NCBI GenBank assembly: GCA_016859345.1
Contig: CM029122.1
Coordinates: 3,601,001-3,665,000, forward strand
Direction: 5' to 3'
Origin: Istiophorus platypterus
Lineage: Eukaryota > Chordata > Actinopteri > Istiophoriformes > Istiophoridae
Length of the DNA: 64,000 bases
Below are positions 34,428 through 47,322 of this stretch, piece after piece (the first letter of the stretch is position 1; each line of letters opens with the position of its first letter). A program made the position numbers and the translations under genes. Under the pieces are notes generated by a model. That model ran no database searches. It saw nothing but the letters and a program-made list of their open reading frames with translations, and was not told where the DNA came from.

Positions 34428-36815
34428 CTACCAATCACTGGTCAGTTTGGTGCTTTGGTCCCTTTTTGGAGGAGCAGGAGGAGGGCCCCGCCGCAGCGTT
34501 GCATAGCCTGAGATGTTGGCATGTTTGGTGGAGTGGGAGTGCGTGTGGTGGCGCGACAAGGTGTGGGAGTGTCCTCGGCCCCCCTGTTGTTGCTGCTGCT
34601 GCTGCAGGAGCTCTGGAGGGGGCGGCGGGAGGAGCGCCATGTCGTCCATGGTGCCCACGGGCTCCATCTTAGAGGAGGCGATGAGGTGGGAAGAGGTGAG
34701 CGAACCGTGGCGAGATACCGACTTCCTCTTAAGGGTGCGGTTGAGGTCTTCCAGGAAGTGAGGCTTTAGCGCCAGGGAACTCGGCCCTGCTGATTTCGGG
34801 GAGGTGGGGGGCACGGGGGAGGAGGAGGAGTAAGAGGACAGGGAAGGAGGTGGTGTCTGAGACAGAGGAGGTGGCGAGAGGGGTACTGGAGTCGTATTGT
34901 CATACTGGGTCACGGTGCTGGTCCGCCGGTTCAGTGTCGGAGGAGGGACCGCCCCCTTTTTCAGCGAGCCTTGCTTCCATGACGACGACAAGGAGGAGGT
35001 TACCGACTGCTGATGTGGCGGCATCTGAGGCTGGGGGTTCACCACAGCGACCTTAGGGGGCTGATGGAACTCTGACGGGTGTGGAGGAGGAGGAAAAAGC
35101 TCAGAGTCACTTGGGGGAGGCGGGAAGTAGTCGGGGGATGAATCGAGGTGCTGAGGCTGGGAGGGGGGAGGCGGTGGAGGAGGCGATGGGAAGTCAGATG
35201 ACTGATGGTGCTGGCCCGTTTGCAGCCCCTGGAGCGCCAACGGGAGGTTCGCCAAGTTCAGCTTCCCCGGTTTAGGGAGCGGAGCAGGAAGCATGGAAGA
35301 ATCTTTCGAAGGAGACCCGGTCGCTGACGAGGAGCTGGACGAGGTACCTGTCTGAGGTTGGCCAAATTTGTTGACCAGGCTCTCCACCTTCTTTGGCCTC
35401 TCATCTTGGGTCTCGCCTGAACTGGACCGGATGGAGGAGGCTCGCTGTGGGGTCGGCGGAGGCCCTCGCTTGGTGGATCCTGTGGATGATGTGGAAGGCG
35501 ACTTCTTTATAGGGGAGCCAGTCTTGGAAGAGGATGAAGATGGAGGAGGAGGGAATTCTCCAAGGGAGCTGTCAGGAGGTGGTGGGGGGAACTCTGGGGA
35601 CTGTGGAGCCACGACGCCTCCCGGTTGCCACTTTGGTTTGGCCTTGACCGCTGGAGGAGACTGAGGAGCAGTGAACTTGGATCCCTCCATGGAGCTGGAG
35701 GCGGGCAGAGAGGAAGGGGCAGCGTTTCCTGGGAACTGATTGACAATCTGCTTGACCAAAGAGGAGGTAGCGGCCGCAATGGAGACAGAAGAGGAGGCGG
35801 AAGAAGGAGAGAGCGCAAGGTTTTTGGAGGAGAGGCTGTGCTGCTTTGGCAGAGTGGGGGGTGCCTGGTTTGGCGAATGTCCTGTTGAGAAGCTCTGCTG
35901 CTTTTTAAATGACCCATGTCCACCATGGGGAGGTGTTGGTGACACAGGTGAAAGTGCAATTGGAAGGGACGAAGGACCCGAAGGTTTGGGAGCAGTTTGG
36001 GGGGGAAAACCACCGGTAAAGGTTTTGGGAGGGGCAGGCGGGGGTGCATTGGGGGACAGAGGCCGTAGAGCTTGCAGGGAGGCAGGGGGAGAAAGCTCAG
36101 CTAGAGGAGGTGGAGGAGGAGGAGAATTATCGTTGGGCACTGCGGGGCTAAAGTCGTACACCATGTTGGGGAACTTTTGTGCCAGGAACTGCTGCAGGCC
36201 AGTGTTGGAGAGTTGAGGGTAGGCACTGGGGATGGACTCTAGAGGGGGGGGGGGCGGCAACCCATTGGCCTCCAGGCTCTCCGGTGGAGGAGGTGGGAGG
36301 TAGGAGGGATCCTGCATCTCATCCTCTAGTGGGGGTGGTGGTGGTAGAGCAGAGGGGCTTGATGGACCTAATTTCAGTACAGCCATGGCTGAGCCAGGAG
36401 CTGGTGCTGTGGGTGGAGGAGGCGGTGGAGGAGATGGTGGTAATGGAGGGTAGGTGGTATACGCAGCTGGGAGGGTGTTGTAGTTTGGTTTGGTTGACTG
36501 GATGGGAAGGGAAGGTGGGGGGGCTCCTGGCAGCTGTGTCCTGGACTGGTTCTGGCTCTGCAGACGGGCCAGTGTGCTGTACTTGACGTATGAGGAGGTA
36601 GGTGCTGGCTGATGGGCCATGCTTGCGACAGGGGGAGGAGGTGGCGGTGGAGGGGGTGAGGGCGGCGATGGGGAGGACTCCTCAGATGGGACGAGGCCAT
36701 CGGTGTAGCTAGTCCGGGAGGATGGGGTCTGAGGCTGAGAGAGAGGCAGGGGCTGGGGGGAGAGGGTTGGTATCTGGAGCGGGATAGGCCTACTGATAGG
36801 GTCGATCTTCATCAT
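34428..36815 (-). CDS. raph1: RAPH1 last coding exon, proline-rich Ena/VASP- and SH3-binding tail
   Basis: 795 codons plus stop (TAG at 34430-34428), phase 0 after acceptor CTCTCCAG. Four FPPPP cores (two at about 35541-35592, two at about 35081-35130) and four LPPPP cores are EVH1-binding sites for Ena/VASP, and PxxP motifs are frequent. Segments shared with human RAPH1 include VKYSTL, SPPAVKAKPKWQP, PKPGKLNL, PKVAVVNPQPQ, DLNRTLKRKSVSRHGSL, MDDMAL and the end GYATLRRGPPPAPPKRD. A polyQ and His-rich insertion lies at about 34510-34610. The first 48 codons of the longer open frame (to 36959) are intron. Confidence 0.95.
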   Translation of the reverse strand: MMKIDPISRPIPLQIPTLSPQPLPLSQPQTPSSRTSYTDGLVPSEESSPSPPSPPPPPPPPPVASMAHQPAPTSSYVKYSTLARLQSQNQSRTQLPGAPPPSLPIQSTKPNYNTLPAAYTTYPPLPPSPPPPPPPTAPAPGSAMAVLKLGPSSPSALPPPPPLEDEMQDPSYLPPPPPESLEANGLPPPPPLESIPSAYPQLSNTGLQQFLAQKFPNMVYDFSPAVPNDNSPPPPPPLAELSPPASLQALRPLSPNAPPPAPPKTFTGGFPPQTAPKPSGPSSLPIALSPVSPTPPHGGHGSFKKQQSFSTGHSPNQAPPTLPKQHSLSSKNLALSPSSASSSVSIAAATSSLVKQIVNQFPGNAAPSSLPASSSMEGSKFTAPQSPPAVKAKPKWQPGGVVAPQSPEFPPPPPDSSLGEFPPPPSSSSSKTGSPIKKSPSTSSTGSTKRGPPPTPQRASSIRSSSGETQDERPKKVESLVNKFGQPQTGTSSSSSSATGSPSKDSSMLPAPLPKPGKLNLANLPLALQGLQTGQHHQSSDFPSPPPPPPPSQPQHLDSSPDYFPPPPSDSELFPPPPHPSEFHQPPKVAVVNPQPQMPPHQQSVTSSLSSSWKQGSLKKGAVPPPTLNRRTSTVTQYDNTTPVPLSPPPLSQTPPPSLSSYSSSSPVPPTSPKSAGPSSLALKPHFLEDLNRTLKRKSVSRHGSLTSSHLIASSKMEPVGTMDDMALLPPPPPELLQQQQQQQGGRGHSHTLSRHHTHSHSTKHANISGYATLRRGPPPAPPKRDQSTKLTSDW

Positions 36816-39800
36816 CTGGAGAGAGAAATGAAAAGGAGGGAGAAAGGGGAGGAAGAGCAGAAGAAGAAGAAAAAAGTGGGGAAGAGACCAGAGAAAGGGA
36901 GAGGTGGAATTAGAACAAGTAATGAACAGCTCTACTGTTGCCATGTTTCTGAAAACCAAACAAAAGATTAGGGATGGGTTCCAATCTGTTCCATTTTGGA
37001 TCCGGTTCCAAGTCGGGAAAACACCCAGAATGGTTCTGTGGCCATTGAATCCCTGATTGAATCTGCCATTTGCGTTGTCTTTTCATTCACCACCAAACAA
37101 ACTACTTGAAATGATTCAATAAAGGATTTGAAAGGATTCAAGTTTGGGGAGTGGATTAAGAACTTGAATTGAGACTCAATGAAAAGCTGTGGAATCCCCA
37201 ACCCTGGACAGGATGCAAGAACTCAAACAATAAACAAGTGCAGTCAGAGAATAAAACAACCAGTCAAACACAAAACATGTTGCAACACAGAGTGAGGTAA
37301 ATCACAATCAGAACACAAAACTTTCCCAACCAGTGAGGACATTCTGATCCTGCCATTCGACGGACGTGGATGATCAACAACCAAAGGCCCAAGTTCATCC
37401 TTTAGTAGAGCTCTGTCCATTTTCTCAACGGTTTAACTGAACTAGTATAAACTTTGGTCCAACGTATCCTGAACTGAATCAAACTCCTTAGCTTAGCTGC
37501 AGGTTTTAACCATTTTGTCCGAAACAAAATCACGTGATCCCTCAAACCCTATTGCTGCCTACTTAAGAATTTTAAATACAACTTTACAATGTTGTGTTCC
37601 TCTAAAAACACAAGAGATTGGTGGATCTTCAGGTGACTTCCTCCAACATGCAGTTTTGCTACAGTTGAGCTGAACCTGTGCTCGTTTTTGACCGAGGGGT
37701 CAGGTCCAGGTATCAAGCAGCAGCATTTTAAACCCCCACATTATCTAATAAAACAGGTTATGAACTGTCATACTAACCACCATCTAATAGGCACCAGCAG
37801 ACCAGTTATAATCTGGTCCCAAACTGTGTCTAAAATGTCACCAAAGTTCTCCTGATTGTGTCAGTCTGGTCACAAACTAGTTTAAAATGTGTTCAGCAAG
37901 TTGTCAGCTAAACTGTGTCAATTTCAGTGAAATATTTTGTTAGTTACGACGTTTCCATCACAACAATAGGTCAGAACAACTCAACAGCTCAACCGCAGCC
38001 ACTTAAAAACAGGGATTCAGTAGAGAGTTTACCTGAAAGCTCACATTTTCATGTACGGGTTCATCAAATGAAACTTGATGGACTTATCCATCGTATGCTG
38101 AGCTTCTGGTGATCAACAACCACAAGCCTCAGGTCATCATGATTATATTTGCCACATCAGTAGCTGCAAATACTCACCAAGTAAAAAGCAACACCAGAGA
38201 TACAGTCAAGTGTTTAGTAGCTTTGTCGCCGTTTTCCACAGATTCTTTAGATTCTTAACGTTGGGACAGTTTAATAGATATGTGAATATTAGTATAGATA
38301 TTTAAGCACAGCTGTCTCTTCTGAAATGAACATGCAAAATCACCAAAGAAAAACAAATGAAAACAAAAACACCTGCTAAATGACCCCCCACAAAGCACAG
38401 TTACTATATACATATAATAAAGTTAATTATTTTTAGTATTAAAGTTAAAGTAGTGCGGTAAGACCAATGCAAACTGGTTCAAATCGAGGTCAGTGCAGCC
38501 AAACCGTTAACATGCCTGTTACATCACTTCCTGTCTAACCTCCACTCCCTCCTCCTCCTCCTCCTCCTCCTGCACAAAGAGGAACTGGCATACGTCCCTT
38601 CATCTTTGGCCGCTGGCAGGGAAGCAGAGGGGATACATGGGAAACGTAGTCTACAAGCAAACAGGACGAGGAAAGGTGAGGATTGTGTGTGTGTGTGTGT
38701 GTGTGTTTGTGTGTGTGTGTTCACACCTCTCCCTGCGTTCCTCTCCTCCAGGCGTCGGAGAAGATGGAGCTGACAACGCTCTGGGAGCGGGTGTGGCCCG
38801 TTGACATGATCTCAGAAACGCCGCTGTCTGATTGGCTGGAGTGGTTGGACTGAGACTCTGAAGTGTGGATGAAACAAAACTTTTAAGTTTTATTACAGAT
38901 ACAGGTAATTTTTCTATTTAACTGATATTCATTAACTGATAGTGTTGATACTGAAAAATTACTGTGGTTCATTTTGGCTGTATCTGTATGACCTTTGGCC
39001 TTTGAGCTTGCCAGACAATTCACTCAACCAAACAGGGCTGTGTCAATTAGTATTTTCATCATTGATTAGTCTGATGATTCATTTATTTTTACTTTTGTCT
39101 ATAATGCATCAGATAAAATTTAAAACATTTCCTAGAGCCCAAGTTAACATGCTAATGTATCTTGTTTTGTCCTATAAACTGTCTTAAACCCCAAGTTATT
39201 CAATTTACTATAATGTTAGAATTATTCTCACATCCGAGAGGTAACGATCAAATTTTTGGCGTTTGAGAAAACGGACTGAAACAACCAATCGATTATCAAA
39301 ATGGCTGCCAACTAATCTTCCAGCGGTCGACTTCGACCAATCAGCTGCTGCAGCTCTACAGCCGCAGTGGACAAACCTGGGAGGCTGGAGGAGCTGGATC
39401 CCGACTTGATGGAGGAGGACGAGAGTGAAGACCAGTCGTAGGCCGCCTCTGTCCTCCTCATGGCCTCCTGGAAGTTGATGTACAGCTGCTTCCCGTACTG
39501 GTGGGTGAACATGAAAAATAACAACAGACACATTAGATGTGGTATGATTCTGTAAGGTTTTAAAAATGTTGGACAACTCTGATTATGCAGTAAGATGAAC
39601 CCCCCCCGCATTTCAACATATGTTTTTGAGAAAAAGACCATTTGTGGACAGGAAACACTTTTACACTTGTTTTCCCCTTTTGGTGAACATTTCCCTGATC
39701 AGCCATTAGTCTCAGGCGAAGAGAGTCCTCATCGTTGAAGTGTAACATGAAAAACTCAACATTCAGTCACTGTTTTTAATTCTTTTTAAACCTATTTCTT

Positions 39801-40498
39801 GGCTGTTTGACAGATATTCTCCCTGGTTCATTTCTGGAGATGTCTCGAGGCGCCTGTGAACCACTGTCAATGAATTTTTTTTCCTTCTTAACTGCAGCAG
39901 AACATGTCAAACCAACCTTCAGAGACTCCTGCAGATTAAACTTTTAGAGAATATTAACCTCTGAAAGTCTTATTACAAGATGGGCTGAAAACACTCGCTG
40001 GCCCAGCAGCATTACGACCACAAACGACCCCTATATGCAACGTTCTCCGTAGAACCACAGTTTCACTGATTCTCTCTCCTTTAAAAAAGATTATGTGAGG
40101 CTGTAAAGGCATAGTTGTCTAGTCCTCCAAGACTTACCCACAAAAACCTAATTTAAAAAAACAAAACAAAACACTGTCCTATATTCAACCAACACAGTAA
40201 CGGTACTTCATGTTTACAATGCAGCACTGAGACAATTAGTTTATAAATAATTAATGATAATAAATAAATGTTTCTACAGTATGAGGCGTTAGCAGGATGC
40301 CGACGGCGAAGGAGATGTTGTTACCTTGGCGATGCGGATGCTGTTGATCCACTGTTGGAGGGTTCTGACATCATCGCAGCAGAGATACTTGATGTACTGC
40401 GACTTCTTCTGGATCTGAGGGTGCTAAACACACAGACACACACACATACACACACACACTATGCATTACTTTACAGCATACTCTTTGTTTAATAGTAC

Positions 40499-40548
<50 letters not shown>

Positions 40549-40678
40549 AGAATAAGAATACTATAGGTTTATATGTGTATATGTATTTAGAGGTGTAATT
40601 ATTCCACCACACCACTAGGTGACACTGCAAGACAACAGTGCCATGGTAGCAAGTAATAGTCTATCCCTAATCTCATCA

Positions 40679-40751
<73 letters not shown>

Positions 40752-41167
40752 TACGTACCTTCAGCACCATGCAGTAGTCTGTAGGCGCCTTGTACTTGCT
40801 CTTGTAGTCCTGGCCATGGTAGACATTCACATGATCCAGCTGGAGAAAACACACCAGGTCTCTGGATGCCTGCAACACACACATGCACACACGCATGCAC
40901 ACACACACGCACGCACACATTGACATTTCAAGCATCTTTTACAATTATAAAAAGAATCATTATCTGTCGAGCGAAATCCCCCTTTTTTTTGTTGTTTTTT
41001 TCCCGCCACACACACCTTGGCCTTGCCCTTGGGGACATAGTAGATGCCGGAGGCCCGTAGCAGGAAGTAGCGCTTCTTCCACGACTTCTTCCCATCCTCT
41101 TTCAGCCAAAGCACCCCCTCCATTTCTGGGACGGACACCGAGCTGCCGCCGAAACACTCCTAACGCA

Positions 41168-41205
<38 letters not shown>

Positions 41206-44200
41206 GGGGGAAAAAAACACACTTGCTGGTGCTTGTTCCTGAGCCAAGTTTTCACCAACTGAACAAAAGAACGTATAAATGTTTACTGACATATCGACTG
41301 GTTCAGTGAGGGACTATTCATCTTATTTGCTCTCTGGGTCTACAACTAAATTCGGGCAAACTCAAGATTAATTTTGCTGCTGTTCTCACATTCAAACCAA
41401 TATCATATATTTCTATATGGACATTAAGCAAAATGCAAAATAAGCGGAAGAATTAGTGAAAAACAAACAGCTGTCAGATCAAATGTGACCTGAGCAGTTG
41501 CCTTTTTCAGCCCTGAACCATGTCTGCAGGCCAAAACAACCTCCACCAGTAAAGGTAAGGCAGCCTGTATATTGCCTGTGAGGTAAAACCCAGGGTGGCA
41601 CTGTACCCGTGCCAAAGCTATTTTTTTTTTTTGTGAAATTAAAGGAAAATCTACCGCCTGTGGATGCGTTTGAGGAAGCAGCCGTGTGCAGGAGGAGTAA
41701 AAAACAAACTAACCTCCAACAGCGCCTCTTTGTTTCTCTCAGCCATCTCACACGTCTCCTTCCGCCCCAACAAATAGTTCTGCGGGAGAGAAGGACAGGT
41801 CATCGGTCAGCGGTAAGAGAACACACCTGTGTCGTTTTAATGAGCGTTTGTGAGGTGAGCGTCTCACCTGGGGGTTCTTGAACACGGCGTACTTCTCGAT
41901 GCGTTCTGTGAACATGAGGCGGTTCTGGCTGTCCCGGGTCCAGTTCAGCAGGTTCTCCACCAGGTTCTCGTGGTCCTCGAAGATCCGCTCTGCACCCGGG
42001 CAACAATATATATATATATATACACATATATTCTTTGAGATGATTTTACAGCCGGAGCGGAAAATTTTTTACTTTGGATAAAGACACTACTGCTGTATTT
42101 ACTGTTACCATGTCCTCAGTGACCTGTTTATTTTTTTTATCTTAATTAAAATTAAGGAGATGATAAATTCAAAATGTTTTTTGCATGAGAACTGTCAAAT
42201 ATAAAGATTTTTGGAACATTTTCCGATCTTTTAGTGTTCGTGTTTGCACCTCTGGGCTTCATCCACTTTTTAAATAACTTTGAATTTCAGTAGAAGAAAT
42301 AAATGGGTGATGCAAGTATGAATTCTTATTTCAAAGTTTTTGAAATTAAAATTAACAAAAAAGAATTCAGTCCTCTGGATAGTACGACGTTGCGTCCATG
42401 ACTTAGAAAATGTTACCCCCCCCCCCCCCCGCCAATAAATACATCTGTAACCATTGACGCCACTGCCATTGCTATGAAGTCTCCATCTCCAGCAACAAAA
42501 CACTGCACCTATCACCGAATTCAGCCAAAAATCCTAAAGTTAGTAGCTTTGAATTGTCTAAATTCTAACAAATTCAAGCTTTTAGATATTGGCTACTGTT
42601 CTCATGGCGTTTTATTTTGTTTTGGGAGAATGAAGAACGCTGCTACAGCAGGGGCCCCTCATTAACCCTGCTCTCCTCCTGTTCCTGTACAGAGCGAACA
42701 TGGCTCATGGCGATCTGCCGTCCTCATTCCTTCCCTCTCTCTCTCTCTTGAACTCAGTGTCTCACGCCCCAGCTGCCTTTCACCGGCTTTCAGATGGATT
42801 TCCCTCCGAGGACCCGAACAGACAAAAAAAAAAAAAGAAAAAGAAAAACCATGTCAGCTGTGACCCAGATTGAATTTGGGGACCGCTGCGCTGACCTCAT
42901 TAACAAAAAGTGCCTCTGTCTCTTTTTTTTATTTTATTTAATTTGGGGCCGGATGTACTCAGTCTGTTCCACTGTGACGAAGCTCACTGTGAAATATTGA
43001 CATTGTGCTGTATGTTAACTGTCCTACTTTATTACTTCCGTACAGGATTTGTCCTTGTTTAGTCCCCGTTACCTGGTTGGTTTGTTTCACACCAAGAACA
43101 ACTTGCAACAGCTTCAAAAACACGACATCAGGTCCTCCATTCATCCTTGTTGTATTCTGAATGACCCAAACTTAATGGATTAAGAGCTTTATCATCATCT
43201 AATGATGGACATTGGGTATTTTGTGTATATTTTAATAGCACAGCTCTTCAAAGCAGATCGGCAGCACTGGGTAGGAATATCTCCAGTTTTTACTATTGGC
43301 CTTTTAAGCACCTTATTGAATTTTAAGAATTAAGCAAATATCCTGGACGTTTTTGCAACCCAGCAACGTTTGTAGTTTCCCTGATAATTTCACTTACGCT
43401 GGTTAAAGAAGGTGATTATTTATCACTTATTATGAACAATTCACCACTGCAGTTTGAGGAATGTCTAAGTCCCAGTAAGCTAAAGCTTAGTTGACTTGGT
43501 CACAATACTAAGCCACATGCTCATAAAGCTGCAACCATTCGTCAATCAACACAGAATTTCTCAGCTATTATTTTTATTATCGTATCATAGTTATAATTGG
43601 GGTTTTTTTTAAGCAGAAAAGCCAAACATATGCCTGTTCTAGCTTTGGGCTTTGGGCTGTTGGTCGGACAAAATGAGGTGTTTTTGAAGGCATCATTATG
43701 AACTGAATTTATCCGTCATTTATCAGGACTTTATGACATTTTAGGGGGAAAACGATTTGGATAACAATGAAGCATAATCGCTAGTTGCAGCCATACATGA
43801 ATATAATGACTGAGTTGGTTCATTGATCGATGTACTGCTCCCTCATTAACAAACAAACAGTTAAATTAATACTATTATTTAGTATTATAACAGCAAATAC
43901 TACTGCTGTTACCAACAACAACAAAACAATACTACTAATAATAGGAGTAATAATAAAGATAATAATAAAACATATTCTTCTTCCTCTCGTGATCATAATT
44001 AACCTGTGCCACCCTGTTATTTCCTGGAGGGTCAAAGGTTACGATCTGACAGGAAGTCCAGCCTCTTGCCAAAGGGCACTCAGCAGGGAGCTGGTGTTGC
44101 TGGTGTGTTTGTGTTTGTGTTTGTACGTGTGTTGGTGGGGGGGTGGGGCTGCTGTCAGAGGGTTAACCCCCCCACCCCTCAAGCTATAGACACCAGTAAT

Positions 44201-45629
44201 TCCCTTAATTAACACAGGACCTGGATGAAATCTTCCTGCGGCCGAAACTTGGCCCACAGCCCAGGTTTTTGGCAACTCACATGGGGTGGATTTGAGTGTG
44301 AGGGAAGGTCGAGGTTTGGGAAGAGCAAGATTCACTTCACCTGCTCTCTCTCTCGCTCTCTTTTTCTGTCTTTCATAACTGGCTGTTTGAGCTGAAGCCC
44401 TAAAGATGTGGGTTAGATCACACGCACCATTGCACTGGACCTACATAAAGACTGTGTGTGTGTGTGTATGTGTATGTCAAAGAGTGTTAAGTAGAGCTGA
44501 AGCTCGTAGTACAGTGTGTGCCGGCAAACACACATCCCGACCCCCCAGGGAAGGCGTGTGTGTATGTGTGTGTGTGTTTGTTTGTGTGTGTGTGTATGTG
44601 TGCTGAATGATTCCTTCCACACACAGGCACTAACACACCTGAATATCAGGACCCGCTAGTTTGTGTCTGATTGGTTGTTTCTTCCACTAAAAAGTTTTTA
44701 ATGTCTTAAGTTGTGGGGACGTTAGAAATAACTTAAATCTGTTCCACACGCAGAATCATGACTTTTTAGATCGGTAGGCGTTAAACGTTTTAAGTGCTCA
44801 TGTAGTTTAGAGTCGGAGGGAACCGGCTAATACAGCTACACTGTAATTACCGGTGTAATGGGCTGAAACACGCCATCTGCCTCACACCTCCGTTTGCCTG
44901 CTCCGTGCCACACACACAACCCACTGCATGGACACGTCGACAGTGTGTGAGTAACACACTTTTTACCTCAGTGATGCACAGAACGTGGCTTAATAAACAC
45001 TTTGTAGTTTTGGATTTTATGAGCAGCAGCGGGGGATAATCAACTATCTATCTATACCAAACTACTTTGCACTGTGTTATGTTAATATGCTGTAGTTCAT
45101 ATATTCACATAATATATTTTATTGCTTTATAAAATACATTATATACTATTCTCATGCATGCCGTTATATCGGTGGCATCATAAACAGTAGCTTTTAAGTA
45201 GCAGTAGCAAATAACTACTATTATTTTCGTACAAGACTAATCTGCCAATTTTTTTGATTATTCTATAAAATGTTAATAAAACAACATTTAAAATAATTCT
45301 CTTCATTTTCTCAGTAAAATCACTGACGTCTTCAATGTGCTTGTCTCAAACCCAAAGCTGCTCAACTTACTGTCGTATCCGACAAAGAAAAATAAGCAAA
45401 TCCTCACATCTGGAGGCACATTCGGCGTTTCTGCTTGACAAAATGATTAACTGATTATCTGAACAGTTACTGATTGATTCTCTGACAATTGATTAATCAG
45501 TGGCAGCACCAGTATCATATAACTCAAACTTTTGTTACTTTACTGACTTTGCTGCTGTTAATACCAGCGCGTCTCTTCACCTGAGACAGTGCTGCACCAC
45601 TGATCTAATTCAACTCCAGATATACACAC

Positions 45630-45696
<67 letters not shown>

Positions 45697-47134
45697 GCGT
45701 ACTCACCCATCTGCAGCTCACTGATGGTTTCCACCAGCGACCAGTCTGGACTGTAGCCACAATGAGATTTCTCCAGCAAACTGTCCAGGACCTGAATTAA
45801 AGGAGACTCTGTAGTACCAGTACTAGTACTGCATATAATACTACTGATACTACTACTACTGATACTGCTACTGCAACTAGGACTGCGACTGCAACTGCTG
45901 CTACTACTACTACTAGTACTACTACTGTTACCACAACTACTATCACTGCTGCTGCTACTTATGATACTACTATTAATACTGTATATGATACTATTACTTA
46001 TACTGTTTATCATCCTTCTAATGACAGAGATGCCGCTAACAACACACATTGATATTAGATCTGATATTACTACTACTAGTACTCCTCCTAATGATACTTG
46101 TAGTACTAATAAAAGTATAATTGCTGCTACTACTAACAAATGGGGGATACTCCTAAAATCCCATAAACTACTAACACTACTAGGATTGTCATTGAAACCA
46201 GCACTGACACAGCTGCAGTACCTCTATAGTAACAGCTACCTGCTTCGTTCACAGTACTGAATACATCATAGTCACTGGAGGTGTAAATGTAGGCGGGGCC
46301 TTACCTGTCTGACTGTCTGTCTCTCGTCCACCATCATGGTCTTTGAGCTCTCGTCTGACAGATGAACACGAATCACCAACTTCAAAGGAGGGAGAAACAA
46401 AGAGGACGATGCTTTACACTGACAATTATAATAATAGTAATTTATGACACCTAAATGTTAAATTCTAGATTCTGGTCGTTGTCGTCACTTTTTTTTTCCC
46501 ATCCTGCATTTTCTTCTACTATGACAATCATCGAGTTCTGCGACTTGCAGGACAATTTATATTTTGTTGTGTTCACATCAACTGATCTGAAGCTTCATTT
46601 GTGGTTAAAAAGACGCCACCGTAGGAAAAAAACAAACAAACACTATATTTAGACAGTTTGACTTTCTCTAATTCAGAGAGACACAAACTTCAGACTGGTC
46701 ACGAAAGGAACGATCACGTTTCTTTCAGTTGCGCTGTAGGTTAATAATGTTTCCCGGGTATAGTTATGCGTGCATGCATGTATGTATGTATCCATGCATG
46801 AATGCCATTAGTTTCTCACGGCATTCACGTATGATACATATATAACCCCCCCCCAAACCACCCACCACCTCCCCCACAGAGTTACATACATTAAATTGAC
46901 AGACAAGCTAGAGGTCGACTTTGCCATATAACATTGTATGGTAAATAACTATAGCGTGGTAATGTAGCATGACAATAGGGTCTCGTTGCCATGGTTACCT
47001 GCAGTCTAAAAGCCTAATTAATGTGTCTTTAACTATAGATAGTGATTAAACAGATATATTCATTCTGGAGTCATATCAGGGTTCAGGGTTCTGACCCGTT
47101 TGTATATGGAAGAATTTAAATGTGCTTTGAACAG

Positions 47135-47197
<63 letters not shown>

Positions 47198-47291
47198 TTT
47201 TTTTTTTTTTATATAGATATATAGATAGATAGAGATATAGATATTTCATATTCTGTTGTTATCTTTTGTTGTTGTTATGATTTTTTGAATG

Positions 47292-47322
<31 letters not shown>

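Larger units (their letters stand above)
41990..45706 (-). other. RAPH1 intron 9
   Basis: A 3.7-kb intron with a C-run (42415-42430), TG tracts (44453-44480, 44554-44600, 45630-45697) and two MITE-like copies. No other gene seen. Confidence 0.6.

Noticed and set aside
34513..36586. Plus-strand Gly/Val-rich open frames opposite the RAPH1 tail
   Set aside because: Reverse complements of the proline-rich coding sequence.
40615..40935. Open frames made of Cys-Val or His-Thr repeats
   Set aside because: These are translations of GT/CA microsatellites, apart from the short part that is the RAPH1 PH exon.
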